Shown here in pieces: positions 50,903 to 59,321 of a stretch of 64,000 nucleotides of DNA. The notes beneath the pieces were generated by a model that was not told the DNA's origin, did no database searches, and saw only the letters and a list, made by a program, of their open reading frames with translations. Within the stretch, counting starts at the first letter, position 1. Each line of letters begins with the position of its first letter. Source of the stretch: Trebonia sp963822615 (GTDB lineage Bacteria > Actinomycetota > Actinomycetes > Streptosporangiales > Streptosporangiaceae); the NCBI GenBank assembly GCA_963822615.1, contig CAWGIM010000019.1:1-64000 (forward strand), written 5' to 3'. A program made the translations under genes and the position numbers.

Positions 50903-51881
50903 TTAGCTGAAGCCGATCGTCTCGCTGGCCAGGGCCATCGTCTCCAGGCAGGCGAAGCCGGGGGAGTCGGGGGCGCTGACGGCGAACTCGGGGTCGAGGG
51001 CGTCGTGTACCGCCTGCAGGGTCCACATGCCGTCGAGGGTGTCAGCCTGGAAGACCGTGCGGATGCTGGGCGGGTTCAGCACCGCGGCGACGCCGCCGTG
51101 GACGACGAACACCTCGCCGTTGATGCGCTCGGCGGCCGGGCCCGCCAGGTAGGTCACCAGCGGCGTGACGTGCTCGGGGTCCAGCGGGTCGGGGCGGCCG
51201 GCCGGCGGCGGGCTGGCGAGGCCGGCCAGCATGGCGGTGCGGGCGCGCGGGCAGATGGCGTTGGCCCGGACGCCGTACTTGGCGCAGCCGCGGGCGGTCG
51301 AGACCGTGAGGGCGGCGATGCCGGCCTTGGCCGCGGCGTAGTTGGGCTGGCCGGGCGAGCCGAGCAGGAACGCCTCCGACGCGGTGTTCACGATCCGGGC
51401 GTAGACCGGTCCGCCCGCCCGCTTGCTGGCCTCCCGCCAGTGCGCGGTGGCGAAGCGGGTGGTCACGAAGTGGCCGCGCAGGTGCACCCGCATGACCAGG
51501 TCCCACTCGTCGGCCGACATGGTGAAGATCATCCGGTCGCGGAGCACGCCGGCGTTGTTGACCAGGATGTCCAGCCGGCCGTAGTCGCGCAGCGCGGCCT
51601 GGACGAGGCGCTCGCCGGTCTCCCACTCCCCGATGTCGCCGTCGCGGACCAGGGCCTGGCCGCCGGCCGCGCGTGATCGCGGCGGCCGTCTCGCGGACCG
51701 GATCACCGGCCAGGTCGTTGAGCACCACGGTGGCGCCGGCCCGGGCCAGGGCGATCGACTCGGCGCGTCCGAGTCCGTTGCCCGCGCCGGTCACGATGGC
51801 GACCCGGCCGGCCAGCGGGCCCCTCGCGTCGGTACCGCCAGGCAGGTCGGTACCGCCGGGCGCGTTCGGGCCCCCGGCCAT
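50903..51881 (-). pseudogene. Hsd4A/17beta-HSD-like SDR with an apparent frameshift
   Basis: The N-terminal frame from ATG 51881 gives the Rossmann start (GRVAIVTGAGNGLGRAESIA, VVLNDLAGDPVRETAAAIT) and then breaks near 51665-51672. The rest (GGQALVRDGDIGEWETGERL, LDILVNNAGVLRDRMIFTM, GSPGQPNYAAAKAGIAALT) is in a second frame to the stop at 50903. One extra base in a GC-rich run accounts for it; joined length is about 325 aa. The C-terminal extension and NNAGVLRDRMI are typical of multifunctional hydroxyacyl-CoA/17beta-hydroxysteroid dehydrogenases of sterol operons. One base after the stop of the preceding SDR, so same operon. Confidence 0.75.
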
Positions 51882-51882
51882 C

Positions 51883-52638
51883 TCAGTACCCCGGTCCGGC
51901 CAGCAGGCCGCCGTCGGCGACGAACTCGCTGCCGGTCGAGTAGGACGACTCGTCCGAGGCCAGGTAGGCCACCAGGCGGGAGATCTCGGCGGGCTCGGCG
52001 AACCGGGCGAGCGGCAGGCTCCGCAGGTAGTGCTCGCCGTCGCGGCCGCTGTCGGCCTGGTCGAGCACCATCTGGGTGAGCACGCCGCCGGGGTGCACCG
52101 AGTTGACCCGGATGCCGAACTGGCCCAGCTCCTGGGCGGCGGCCTTGGTCATGCCGCGGACCGCGAACTTGCTCGCGCTGTAGGCGGACAGGCCGGCCGC
52201 GCCGGTGAACCCCTCGATCGAGGAGATGTTGACGATGGAGCCGCCGCCGGCCTTGGTCATCGGGTCGATCACCGCCTTCATCCCCAGCCAGCAGCCGACC
52301 GCGTTCACCTCGAGGACCCGCCGGAAGTCGGCGGGCGTCATCTCGGCGATCGGCGCGAACGCGAGCACGCCGGCGTTGTTCACCAGCACGTCGAGCGAGC
52401 CGAAGGCGTCCTGCGCCAGCGCCGTGGCCGTGGCCCAGTCCGCCTCGCTGGTCACGTCGTGGTGCAGGTACCGGCAGGACCGCTCGCCGAGCCTGGCGGC
52501 CACGTACGCGCCGCGGTCGTCGAGTACGTCGCCGAAGACCACGCGCGCTCCCTCGGCGACGAAGTGCCGCACGTGGGACTTGCCCATGCCGCGCGCGCCC
52601 CCGGTGATCAGCGCGACCTTGCCGTCGAGTCGGCCCAT
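51883..52638 (-). CDS. Hydroxysteroid dehydrogenase-like SDR (FabG3/20beta-HSD type)
   Basis: 251 aa. MGRLDGKVALITGGARGMGKS, FGDVLDDRGAYVAA, LDVLVNNAGVLAFAPIAE, NISSIEGFTGAAGLSAYSASK with the Tyr-Lys pair, and SDESSYSTGSEFVADGG. Closely resembles 3alpha,20beta-hydroxysteroid dehydrogenase (Rv2002 family). ATG 52638 follows GGAGG. A KstR-type box lies 78 bases upstream, shared with the divergent GMC gene. Likely oxidises or reduces a steroid hydroxyl; specificity is not provable from sequence. Confidence 0.87.
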   Translation of the reverse strand: MGRLDGKVALITGGARGMGKSHVRHFVAEGARVVFGDVLDDRGAYVAARLGERSCRYLHHDVTSEADWATATALAQDAFGSLDVLVNNAGVLAFAPIAEMTPADFRRVLEVNAVGCWLGMKAVIDPMTKAGGGSIVNISSIEGFTGAAGLSAYSASKFAVRGMTKAAAQELGQFGIRVNSVHPGGVLTQMVLDQADSGRDGEHYLRSLPLARFAEPAEISRLVAYLASDESSYSTGSEFVADGGLLAGPGY

Positions 52639-52715
52639 GGTGCCTCCGGAGCAGTTGGCGGCCGGTGACAGTAGCCACCGCCCGTTCGGAAACCCTGATT
52701 AGGGTAGCACAAAAG

Positions 52716-52729
52716 TAGAACGTGTTCTT
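52716..52729. promoter_or_regulatory. KstR-type operator between the SDR pair and the GMC gene
   Basis: TAGAACGTGTTCTT, one mismatch to the motif. It lies in the 200-base divergent gap, 78 bases from the SDR start and 109 from the GMC start. Confidence 0.82.
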
Positions 52730-52838
52730 GTTTTGTGCCTGATCCCGACGTAGAGTCCCGAGCACCGGCGGTTATGCCGCGCCGTGATCGCCGACCGTGC
52801 CCTTCGCGCTGGCCGGCCAGGCTTACTGCGAGGACCGG

Positions 52839-54443
52839 ATGGAACAGAGCGCTGATTACGTGGTGGCGGGAGCGGGCAGCGCCGGGTGCGTGCTCGCGCG
52901 GCGGCTGGCCGAGTCCGGTGCCAGCGTCATCCTGCTCGAGGCGGGCGGCCCCGACCGGACCCGGCTGGTGCGCAAGCCGGGGATGATCGCCATCTTCCAT
53001 AACGTGCCGGCCCTGAAGAAGCGCCTGGACTGGGGCTTCTACACCACGCCGCAGGCGGCCGCGCTCGGCCGGCGGATCCCGCAGCCGCGGGGCCGGGTAC
53101 TCGGCGGATCCGGCTCGATCAACGGGATGGTGTTCGTCCGGGGCAATCAGCGGAACTTCGACGACTGGGCCGCGGCCGGCTGCCAGGGCTGGTCGTTCCG
53201 CGACGTGCTGCCCAGCTTCAAGCGGCTGGAGGACTGGGAGGGCGGCCCGAGCGCGCTGCGGGGCGGGGAGGGGCCGGTCCGGGTGACCAGGCAGCGGGAC
53301 CTGACCGTGGCGTCGCAGCTGTTCATCGAGGCGCTGGCGGGCACCGCGGCGGTGAGCAAGAACGACGACTACAACGGCGAGACCCAGGACGGCGTCTCGG
53401 TCATGCAGCAGAACGCCGGCGGCGGGCTGCGCTACAGCTCCTCGGTCGGCTACCTGGACCGGCACGGCCAGTCCGGCCTGACCGTCCGCACCCGGGTCAC
53501 CGTGGCCCGGGTCCTCATCGAGGGCAGCCGCGCGGTCGGCGTCGAGGTCACCACCCCCGCCGGACGGGAAACGATCAGGGCGGCCCGGGAGGTGATCCTG
53601 TGCGCGGGCGTCTTCGGCTCACCGCAGTTGCTGATGCTGTCCGGCGTCGGCCCGGCGGCGCACCTGCGCGAGCACGGCATCGACGTTGTCGCCGACCTGC
53701 CGGTCGGCGACAACCTGCACGACCACCTGCTCATCCCGCTGACCTACGTCATGAAGACGGCCCGCAACCGCGGTACCACCCCGTACTTCGCCGGCGGCAT
53801 GCTGCGCGAGCAGCTCCGCGGTGACACCTGGATGGGCCGCAGCGTCTTCGAGGTGGTCGGCTTCGTGCGCAGCTCCCAGGCGGGCCCGCTGCCCGACCTC
53901 CAGATCCACGCCCTGCCCTGGTCCTATCCGTTCCCCAACCAGGACTCGCCCGCCCGGCACAAGGTCGACAAGCGTCCCGCGCTGACCATCTTCTCGACCC
54001 TGATCTACCCGAAGAGCCGCGGGACCCTCCGCCTGGCGTCGGCTGACCCGGCCGCCGCCCCGCTCATCGACCCCGGCTACCTGACCGAGCCGGACGACGC
54101 CAGGGTGCTGCTCGACGGCATCGAGCTCATCCGCGAGACCATGGACAGCAAGCTCATCGCGGGTGAGGTGGCGCTCGAGCTGTCCCCCGGGCGGCGGTAC
54201 GCGGACCGCGCCGCGCTGGCGCGCGAGGTGCCGAACCGGGCGACCTCGGTTTACCACGCGGTCGGCACCTGCCGGATGGGCGCCGACGACCGGGCGGTGG
54301 TCGACCCGGCCCTGCGGGTGCTCGGAGTGGACGGCCTCCGCGTCGCCGACGCCTCCGTCATGCCCGCCATCACCGGCGGGAACACCAACGCCCCGGCCAT
54401 GATGATCGGCGAGCACGCCGCCCGCCTCATCCTCGGCCGCTGA
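52839..54443 (+). CDS. GMC-family FAD oxidoreductase (choline dehydrogenase-like)
   Basis: 534 aa. FAD-binding DYVVAGAGSAGCVLARRL at the N-terminus, GGSGSINGMVFVRGN signature 1, GSPQLLMLSGVGP signature 2, and the catalytic His/Asn region YHAVGTCRMG and GGNTNAPAMMIGE. Not cholesterol oxidase, which has a different FAD domain. ATG 52839 is preferred for AGGA upstream; a GTG 42 bases earlier has no site. Its KstR-type box suggests an alcohol oxidation in sterol metabolism, perhaps feeding the aldehyde dehydrogenase. Its 3' end overlaps the convergent sulfotransferase by 17 bases. Confidence 0.85.
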   Translation: MEQSADYVVAGAGSAGCVLARRLAESGASVILLEAGGPDRTRLVRKPGMIAIFHNVPALKKRLDWGFYTTPQAAALGRRIPQPRGRVLGGSGSINGMVFVRGNQRNFDDWAAAGCQGWSFRDVLPSFKRLEDWEGGPSALRGGEGPVRVTRQRDLTVASQLFIEALAGTAAVSKNDDYNGETQDGVSVMQQNAGGGLRYSSSVGYLDRHGQSGLTVRTRVTVARVLIEGSRAVGVEVTTPAGRETIRAAREVILCAGVFGSPQLLMLSGVGPAAHLREHGIDVVADLPVGDNLHDHLLIPLTYVMKTARNRGTTPYFAGGMLREQLRGDTWMGRSVFEVVGFVRSSQAGPLPDLQIHALPWSYPFPNQDSPARHKVDKRPALTIFSTLIYPKSRGTLRLASADPAAAPLIDPGYLTEPDDARVLLDGIELIRETMDSKLIAGEVALELSPGRRYADRAALAREVPNRATSVYHAVGTCRMGADDRAVVDPALRVLGVDGLRVADASVMPAITGGNTNAPAMMIGEHAARLILGR

Positions 54444-55588
54444 TAAGAGCGGCGAAGCGCTCGTCGACCTCTTCGCCGGTCAGGCCGAACTCGTCGAGCG
54501 CGTAGCGGTGGGCGGTTCCCCCGCCCGCCTTCGCGGCGCTGGCCAGGGCCGCGACAGCGTCAGCGGCGGCGGCGGTCAGCGGCAGCCCGAAGTGCCGGTA
54601 GATGCCCGTGACGGTGCCCATGGGGTCGGCCACCAGGTCGTCGTAGTGCACGTCGTAGAACCGGGCCGGGTCGTGCCTGGCCCGCTCGGCGGTGAACCGG
54701 GCCAGGCCGCGGGCCCACAGGTCGAGCTGCGAGCGCCCGATCACCGGCCCGGCGAAGACCGGCGACCAGCCGGCCGAGGCGTGCGCGGCCAGGCTGCAGG
54801 CCGACCCGATCGCCGTCCGGGGCGAGCGGTGCGTCTGGATCACCAGCGCGTCCGGGTAGACCGCGAGCAGCGCGTCCAGCGCGAACAGGTGGCTCGGGTT
54901 CTTGAGCACCCAGCGTCGTCCGCCGTCGTGCAGGCCGATCAGCTGCAGGTTGCGCCGGTGCCGCCGGTACGCGCCGGTCCAGTCCTGGCCGCGGAGCCAG
55001 GCCGAGTAGCCGGGCACGTACGCGAGGGTCTCGAACGACACCGAGCGCATGGACTGCTGCAGCAGCTGCCAGCACTCCTCGACCTGGTCGGCCGCCATGT
55101 AGTGCACGCCCATGAACTCGGGGTGCTCGTCATGGTGCCGGGAGAAGCCCGCCTGGACGGCCTGGAAGACCGGGTTAGCCGCCCAGGTATCCCGCGGCGG
55201 CCGCGGCTGCGGCAGCTGGGCGAGCCACACCTCCAGGCCCTGGCTGGCCGGGTCCGCGGTGAGCAGCCGGTGCAGGGCGGTGGTGCCGGTCCTGGGCAGT
55301 CCGGTGATGAACACCGGCCGGTCGATCGCGACCTGGGCGTACTCCGGGTACGCGGCCCACGCCGCCTGGCTGAACAGCCGGGCGCTCAGCACCCCGCGCA
55401 GCAGCGCCCGCTGCGTCTTCGCGCCCAGCGGGGTGAAGCCCGGCCTCGGCCGCGCAGGAGTCGAGCAGCACCGCGAGCCCGTCGGTGTAGTCGTCCGGGC
55501 CGAAGTCGGTCAGGCCGGTCCGCCGGGACGCGGACGCGTGCAGGTCCTCGGCGGTACCGACCGGGTTCGGCGGGCCGGCCGGGTTCAA
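54427..55588 (-). pseudogene. Sulfotransferase-family protein (Rv3529c-like) with an apparent frameshift
   Basis: C-terminal frame: RPVFITGLPRTGTTALHRLL holds the PAPS-binding loop, followed by MGVHYMAADQVEECWQLL, WVLKNPSHLFALDALL and QTHRSPRTAIGS. The N-terminus (ASASRRTGLTDFGPDDYTDG, LLDSCAAEAG) is in another frame; one extra base at about 55435-55441 separates AEAG from FTPLGAKTQRALLRG. The joined product is about 386 aa, normal for Sulfotransfer_3 proteins. TTG 55588 overlapping the SDR stop (TTGA) is the only nearby start. Fourth gene of the KstR-type SnoaL-DUF1214-SDR operon; the trio resembles Rv3531c-Rv3529c. Confidence 0.76.
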
Positions 55589-56361
55589 TGGTGGTACTCG
55601 CCGCAGTTGACGTCCACGCACTGCCCGGTGACCGCCCGGGCCAGGCCGGAGGCCAGGAAGACGGCGACGTCGGCGATTTCGTCGGGTTCCGGCAGCCGGC
55701 CCAGGTCGATGGGGGCCGCGGTCTCGGCGTACACCTGCTCGGTGCTGACGCCGCGCTTCTTCGCCAGGTAGCCGAAGTACCACTTCAGCGAGTCGCCCCA
55801 GATGTGCCCGGGCGCCACCGAGTTAACCCGGATGCCCTGCGGGCCGAGCTCGGTGGCCAGGCTCTGCGCCATCGCCAGCAGCGCCGCCTTGGCTAGCTTG
55901 TACGGTCCCATCGTCCGCTGCGAGAACCGCACCACCATCGAGTTGATCATGACAACGGAGCCCTTGCTCTGCGCCAGGGCGGGGACGAACAGCCGGGTCA
56001 GCCGGAGCGCGGCCAGCACGTTGGCGTCGAAGCTGGTGGTCAGCGCGTCCAGGTCGACCACGCCGAGTTCCTTGATCGGCGGCATCGCGAGCGCGTTGTA
56101 CACCACCGCGTCCACCCGCCCGAACGCGTCGAGGGCGCCGTCCGCCAGCCGCTGCGCCGCCGCGGCGTCGGTCAGGTCGGTCGGCACGGCGTGCGCGCGC
56201 CGCCCGAGCGCGGTCACCTCCTTGGCCACGTCGTCAAGCCGGGACGACGTGCGCGCGGCGAGCACCACGTCGGCCCCTTCCCGCGCGCTGGCCAGCGCGA
56301 TGGACCGGCCGAGGCCGGGACCGATCCCGGCGACCACCACTACCTTGTCCCGCAGCATCAT
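55585..56361 (-). CDS. Short-chain dehydrogenase/reductase (Rv3530c-like)
   Basis: 258 aa. VVVVAGIGPGLGRSIALASA (an unusual GIGPGLG nucleotide-binding loop), LAARTSSRLDDVAKEVTALG, VYNALAMPPIKEL in place of NNAG, and MGPYKLAKAALL with the catalytic Tyr-Lys. ATG 56361 overlaps the DUF1214 stop (TGATG). The neighbour order DUF1214-SDR-sulfotransferase matches the KstR-controlled Rv3531c-Rv3530c-Rv3529c of M. tuberculosis, whose role in sterol breakdown is not established. Confidence 0.85.
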   Translation of the reverse strand: MMLRDKVVVVAGIGPGLGRSIALASAREGADVVLAARTSSRLDDVAKEVTALGRRAHAVPTDLTDAAAAQRLADGALDAFGRVDAVVYNALAMPPIKELGVVDLDALTTSFDANVLAALRLTRLFVPALAQSKGSVVMINSMVVRFSQRTMGPYKLAKAALLAMAQSLATELGPQGIRVNSVAPGHIWGDSLKWYFGYLAKKRGVSTEQVYAETAAPIDLGRLPEPDEIADVAVFLASGLARAVTGQCVDVNCGEYHH

Positions 56362-57536
56362 CAGCCGAGCATCCTTTCCTGGATCGCGGTCTGGCGCGCG
56401 GCGATGCGCGCCCGCCACTCGGGTGCCGCCACCCGGGCGCTGTCGTAGCAGGCCAGCCGCCGCGGGAGTGCGCCGAACGGCACGACCTCGACCCGCGGGC
56501 CGTCGGCCGGCCCCAGGTCCCGGGTCAGCCGCTGCCAGCGCAGCTGCAGGTAGCCGCGGCTGTGGCCGGTCAGCTCGAGCCAGTTCGCGACCCCGGGGTC
56601 CCGCTCGCTGACGACGAAGCGCAGCAGCCCGTCGCCGTCGGTCCGCGCCTGGTCGGCGGTCAGGCTGGTCTGGTGGTTGCGGTAGTCGAGCGACACGTAC
56701 CACATGCTGCCGAGCTGGATCCCCTGGTACGGGGCGGTCGGACGGCCCGCCGCGGGCACGGTCACGATCATCGCCTCGTCGTCCGCGAGCTCGAAGTGGC
56801 CCGCCGACGAGAACTGGGTGGCAAGGCCGCCGGGCGTCCGGCGCGGCGGGGTCAGCGTGTTGACCGGCTCGTTCAGGTAGAACCACTCGGGGAAGGCGAG
56901 GAACGTCCTGATCCGGGACAGCAGCAGCTTGCCCGCCACCGCGTAGCGCCTGGCCGCGGTCGCGGTGCCGGCCGCCGCCGGCGGCGCACAGCCTTCCTGG
57001 CCGGCCCGGTGGATGCGGACGGTGCCGTGGCGTTCGGTGGCCCAGTCGCTGTAGCACTCGCGCACGATGAGCATCGCCGATCCCGGGCCCAGGGTGAAGT
57101 AGCCGGGCCGGGCCGGGCCCGGGCCGAGCCGGAACTCGAACGAGCCGTCGGCGGCGATCTCGATCGCCCGGTCGTCGAACGCGGTCAGGCTGTCGGGCAC
57201 CTCGGCCGGGGTGTAGTCGCCCTTGAGCACCTGGAAGTTGAGGTCGGCGGTGGTGCCGCGGGTGCCGGTCACCACGTACTCGGCGTCATCGCGCAGGTAC
57301 GCGTGCAGGTACAGGGTGTCCGGGTTGTCCAGGCCCATCTTGGTGTACGGGCCGGTGGACTGGACGAAGCTGGGAAAGTCGCGCTCGTAGGCCCAGGCCA
57401 GGCGCAGCGACGCCTGGACGCCGCCTGCCAGGTAGTCGTACCCCTCGGCCAGGTCGCGCTCCGACCGGACGTGCGGGGCGGCCGCGATGATCTGCTCGGC
57501 CTCGGCCAGCGCCTCAGCGAACGGGTGCGTCAGCAA
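56361..57536 (-). CDS. DUF1214-type protein (Rv3531c-like)
   Basis: 391 aa from TTG 57536. LAEGYDYLAGGVQASLRLAW and GLDNPDTLYLHAYLRDDAEYV in the N-terminal half; the C-terminal half has the beta-rich DUF1214 pattern ending NWLELTGHSRGYLQLRWQR. No known catalytic motif. The start is uncertain: an ATG at 57605 would overlap the upstream SnoaL gene by 92 bases, TTG 57536 by 23 with a GGCGGGA site. Part of the four-gene KstR-type operon; possibly a binding or scaffold protein for its SDR and sulfotransferase neighbours. Confidence 0.75.
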   Translation of the reverse strand: MLTHPFAEALAEAEQIIAAAPHVRSERDLAEGYDYLAGGVQASLRLAWAYERDFPSFVQSTGPYTKMGLDNPDTLYLHAYLRDDAEYVVTGTRGTTADLNFQVLKGDYTPAEVPDSLTAFDDRAIEIAADGSFEFRLGPGPARPGYFTLGPGSAMLIVRECYSDWATERHGTVRIHRAGQEGCAPPAAAGTATAARRYAVAGKLLLSRIRTFLAFPEWFYLNEPVNTLTPPRRTPGGLATQFSSAGHFELADDEAMIVTVPAAGRPTAPYQGIQLGSMWYVSLDYRNHQTSLTADQARTDGDGLLRFVVSERDPGVANWLELTGHSRGYLQLRWQRLTRDLGPADGPRVEVVPFGALPRRLACYDSARVAAPEWRARIAARQTAIQERMLG

Positions 57537-58029
57537 CGTTCGTCCCGCCCCCGCCGCTGCTCGTCCCGGTGGGTCCGGCCAGGAAGCGGAAGCTGGGCAG
57601 GTCATCGAGCGACAGCATCGCCTCGTAGAGACGCGCGTACCCGGTGTGGGCGATCCGCCAGGCCCCGTCCGGGCCGCGTTCGTAGCGGTCCTCGTAGAAG
57701 GCCGCCCCGACGACCACGGTGCGGTACTCGGCCGCGATCACGGTGTCCTCGAACCGCCAGCGGCCGGCCGCGGTGTCCCCGTCGACGGTGATCTCCGGCT
57801 GCCCGGCGGCGTGCACGGTGACGATGTCCGGACCCAGGTTCTTCCGGAAGAACGCGATGATCTCGTCCCGGCCCGCCAGCTTCAGCGGCTTCTCGTAGAC
57901 GTGGGTGCCGTAGTCGACGGTGGCGTCCGCGGTGAACACGTCCGCGAGTTCGTCCCACCGCTTCTGGTCGACGCAGCGCAGGTAGCGGTACTTCACCTGG
58001 CGGATCTCTTCGATCGGGGCAAGGTCCAT
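57514..58029 (-). CDS. SnoaL-like (NTF2-fold) protein
   Basis: 171 aa. IEEIRQVKYRYLRCVDQKRW, FTADATVDYGTHVYEKPLKL, AAGQPEITVDGDTAAGRWRF and AFYEDRYERGPDGAWRIAHT are typical of the SnoaL_4 branch of the NTF2 fold, which includes ketosteroid isomerases, dehydratases and non-catalytic hydrolases. ATG 58029 is chosen as the conserved start. First gene of the operon, 34 bases downstream of a KstR-type box. A steroid isomerase or hydratase role is plausible but unproven. Confidence 0.83.
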   Translation of the reverse strand: MDLAPIEEIRQVKYRYLRCVDQKRWDELADVFTADATVDYGTHVYEKPLKLAGRDEIIAFFRKNLGPDIVTVHAAGQPEITVDGDTAAGRWRFEDTVIAAEYRTVVVGAAFYEDRYERGPDGAWRIAHTGYARLYEAMLSLDDLPSFRFLAGPTGTSSGGGGTNVADAPVR

Positions 58030-58063
58030 GCCCACCAGCTTCGCGCGCCAGCTTGAATGAAAC

Positions 58064-58077
58064 AAGAACCTGTTCTA
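58064..58077. promoter_or_regulatory. KstR-type operator between the SnoaL operon and the LLM gene
   Basis: AAGAACCTGTTCTA, one mismatch outside the core. 34 bases from the SnoaL start and 74 from the LLM start; it can serve both divergent units. Confidence 0.82.
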
Positions 58078-58151
58078 TTTTTAACCATGAGTCCGGGCCC
58101 GGTGGGTACTGCCCGGCGGGTACTGCCCGGCCCGGCGAGGCGGGAGGCGCG

Positions 58152-59057
58152 ATGCGGTTCAGCTACGCGGAGTCGATGACCGACCCCACGTTCTACGCGC
58201 CGCTGGCGCGCGCGGCCGAGGAGGCCGGCTACCACTCGATGGTGATACCGGACAGCATCTGCTATCCGCGCGACGCCGTCAGCGAGTACCCGTACAACCC
58301 GGACGGCACCCGCGAGTTCCTCGAGGACAAGCCCTTCCTCGAGCCGTTCTCGCTGATCCCGGCGCTCGGCGCGGTGACCAGCCGGATCCGGTTCGTCACG
58401 TTCGTGGTGAAGATGCCGGTCCGCAACCCGCTGCTGCTGGCCAAGCAGGCGACCTCGACCGCCGTGCTCACCGGCGGCCGGCTGGACCTCGGCGTCGGAA
58501 CCAGCCCGTGGCGGGAAGACTACGACATCCTCGGCGTCGACTGGGCCCGCCGCGGGCGGCGGATGGACGAGTCCATCGCCATCTTGCGCGGGCTCGCCGC
58601 GGGCGGGTACTTCGAGCACCACGGCGAGACCTGCGACCTGCCGCCGGTCAAGATCGCGCCGGTGCCGGCCGAGCCGATCCCGGTGCTTATCGGCGGTCAC
58701 TCGGACGCCGCGCTGCGCCGGGCGGCCCGGCTGGGAGACGGCTGGCTGCACGGCGGGGGAGACCCGGCCGACCTGCCCCGCCTGCTTGCCCGGCTGGGTG
58801 AGTGGCGCCAGCGGGAGGCTCCGGTGGCAGTCAGTCCGGCCGGCCAATTCACGGTCCACGTGATCTCGCTCGACGGCTACTCGGCGGACGGCGTGCGACG
58901 GCTGGAGGAACTGGGGGTGACCGACGTGATCGTCGGTTTCCGCTGGCCCTACGCGGTCGGCCCGGACACCGAGCCGCTCGGCCGGAAGCTCGATCAGCTC
59001 CGCCGGTTCGCCGACGACGTGATCGCCAAGGTGCAGGGACCTAGTAACGATGACTAG
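58152..59057 (+). CDS. LLM-class flavin/F420-dependent oxidoreductase
   Basis: 301 aa from ATG 58152, with GGGAGG upstream. Luciferase-like barrel: FSYAESMTDPTFYAPLARAA, VTFVVKMPVRNPLLLAKQ, LTGGRLDLGVGTSPWREDY and PIPVLIGGHSDAALRRAARL. This is the F420-dependent subfamily by length and LGVGTSPWREDY. KstR-type boxes lie both upstream (58064) and at its very end: its TAG stop forms the first three bases of the next box (59055). Substrate unknown; sterol-related by regulation. Confidence 0.84.
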   Translation: MRFSYAESMTDPTFYAPLARAAEEAGYHSMVIPDSICYPRDAVSEYPYNPDGTREFLEDKPFLEPFSLIPALGAVTSRIRFVTFVVKMPVRNPLLLAKQATSTAVLTGGRLDLGVGTSPWREDYDILGVDWARRGRRMDESIAILRGLAAGGYFEHHGETCDLPPVKIAPVPAEPIPVLIGGHSDAALRRAARLGDGWLHGGGDPADLPRLLARLGEWRQREAPVAVSPAGQFTVHVISLDGYSADGVRRLEELGVTDVIVGFRWPYAVGPDTEPLGRKLDQLRRFADDVIAKVQGPSNDD

Positions 59058-59068
59058 AACTTGTTACA
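59055..59068. promoter_or_regulatory. KstR-type operator upstream of the DUF2613/DUF3068-type pair
   Basis: TAGAACTTGTTACA: perfect left arm and GTT core, two mismatches at the right end. It lies 72 bases upstream of the small membrane protein start and includes the stop codon of the LLM gene. Confidence 0.7.
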
Positions 59069-59140
59069 GTTTCAGCCACGGTCGCGGCTAGCCGGCCGCG
59101 GCCTGGTAGTACTCCAGCGACCCGGAGGTGGAGTCCCGTG

Positions 59141-59275
59141 ATGCGGCTGATTATCGCAGTCGTGGCCGGCCTCGTGATTGCCGTCGCGGCGGTCGTGCTC
59201 ACGACGAGCCTGCTGGCCAACGCGGCCAACGGCACCCCGAGCAACGGCTCGCTCTACGTGTACGGCCCGCGTTGA
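59141..59275 (+). CDS. Small single-helix membrane protein (DUF2613-like)
   Basis: 44 aa. ATG 59141 has GGAG seven bases upstream. Residues 3-27 form one hydrophobic helix (LIIAVVAGLVIAVAAVVL); the tail ends LYVYGPR, as in DUF2613-type actinobacterial peptides that end in YGxR. Followed 46 bases later by a DUF3068 gene in the same direction, so the two probably form an operon. Function unknown; the family assignment is tentative. Confidence 0.6.
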   Translation: MRLIIAVVAGLVIAVAAVVLTTSLLANAANGTPSNGSLYVYGPR

Positions 59276-59321
59276 GCGCACGGCTGGTCTTCCGGATTCA
59301 GGCTGGCAAATGGGAGGGACG

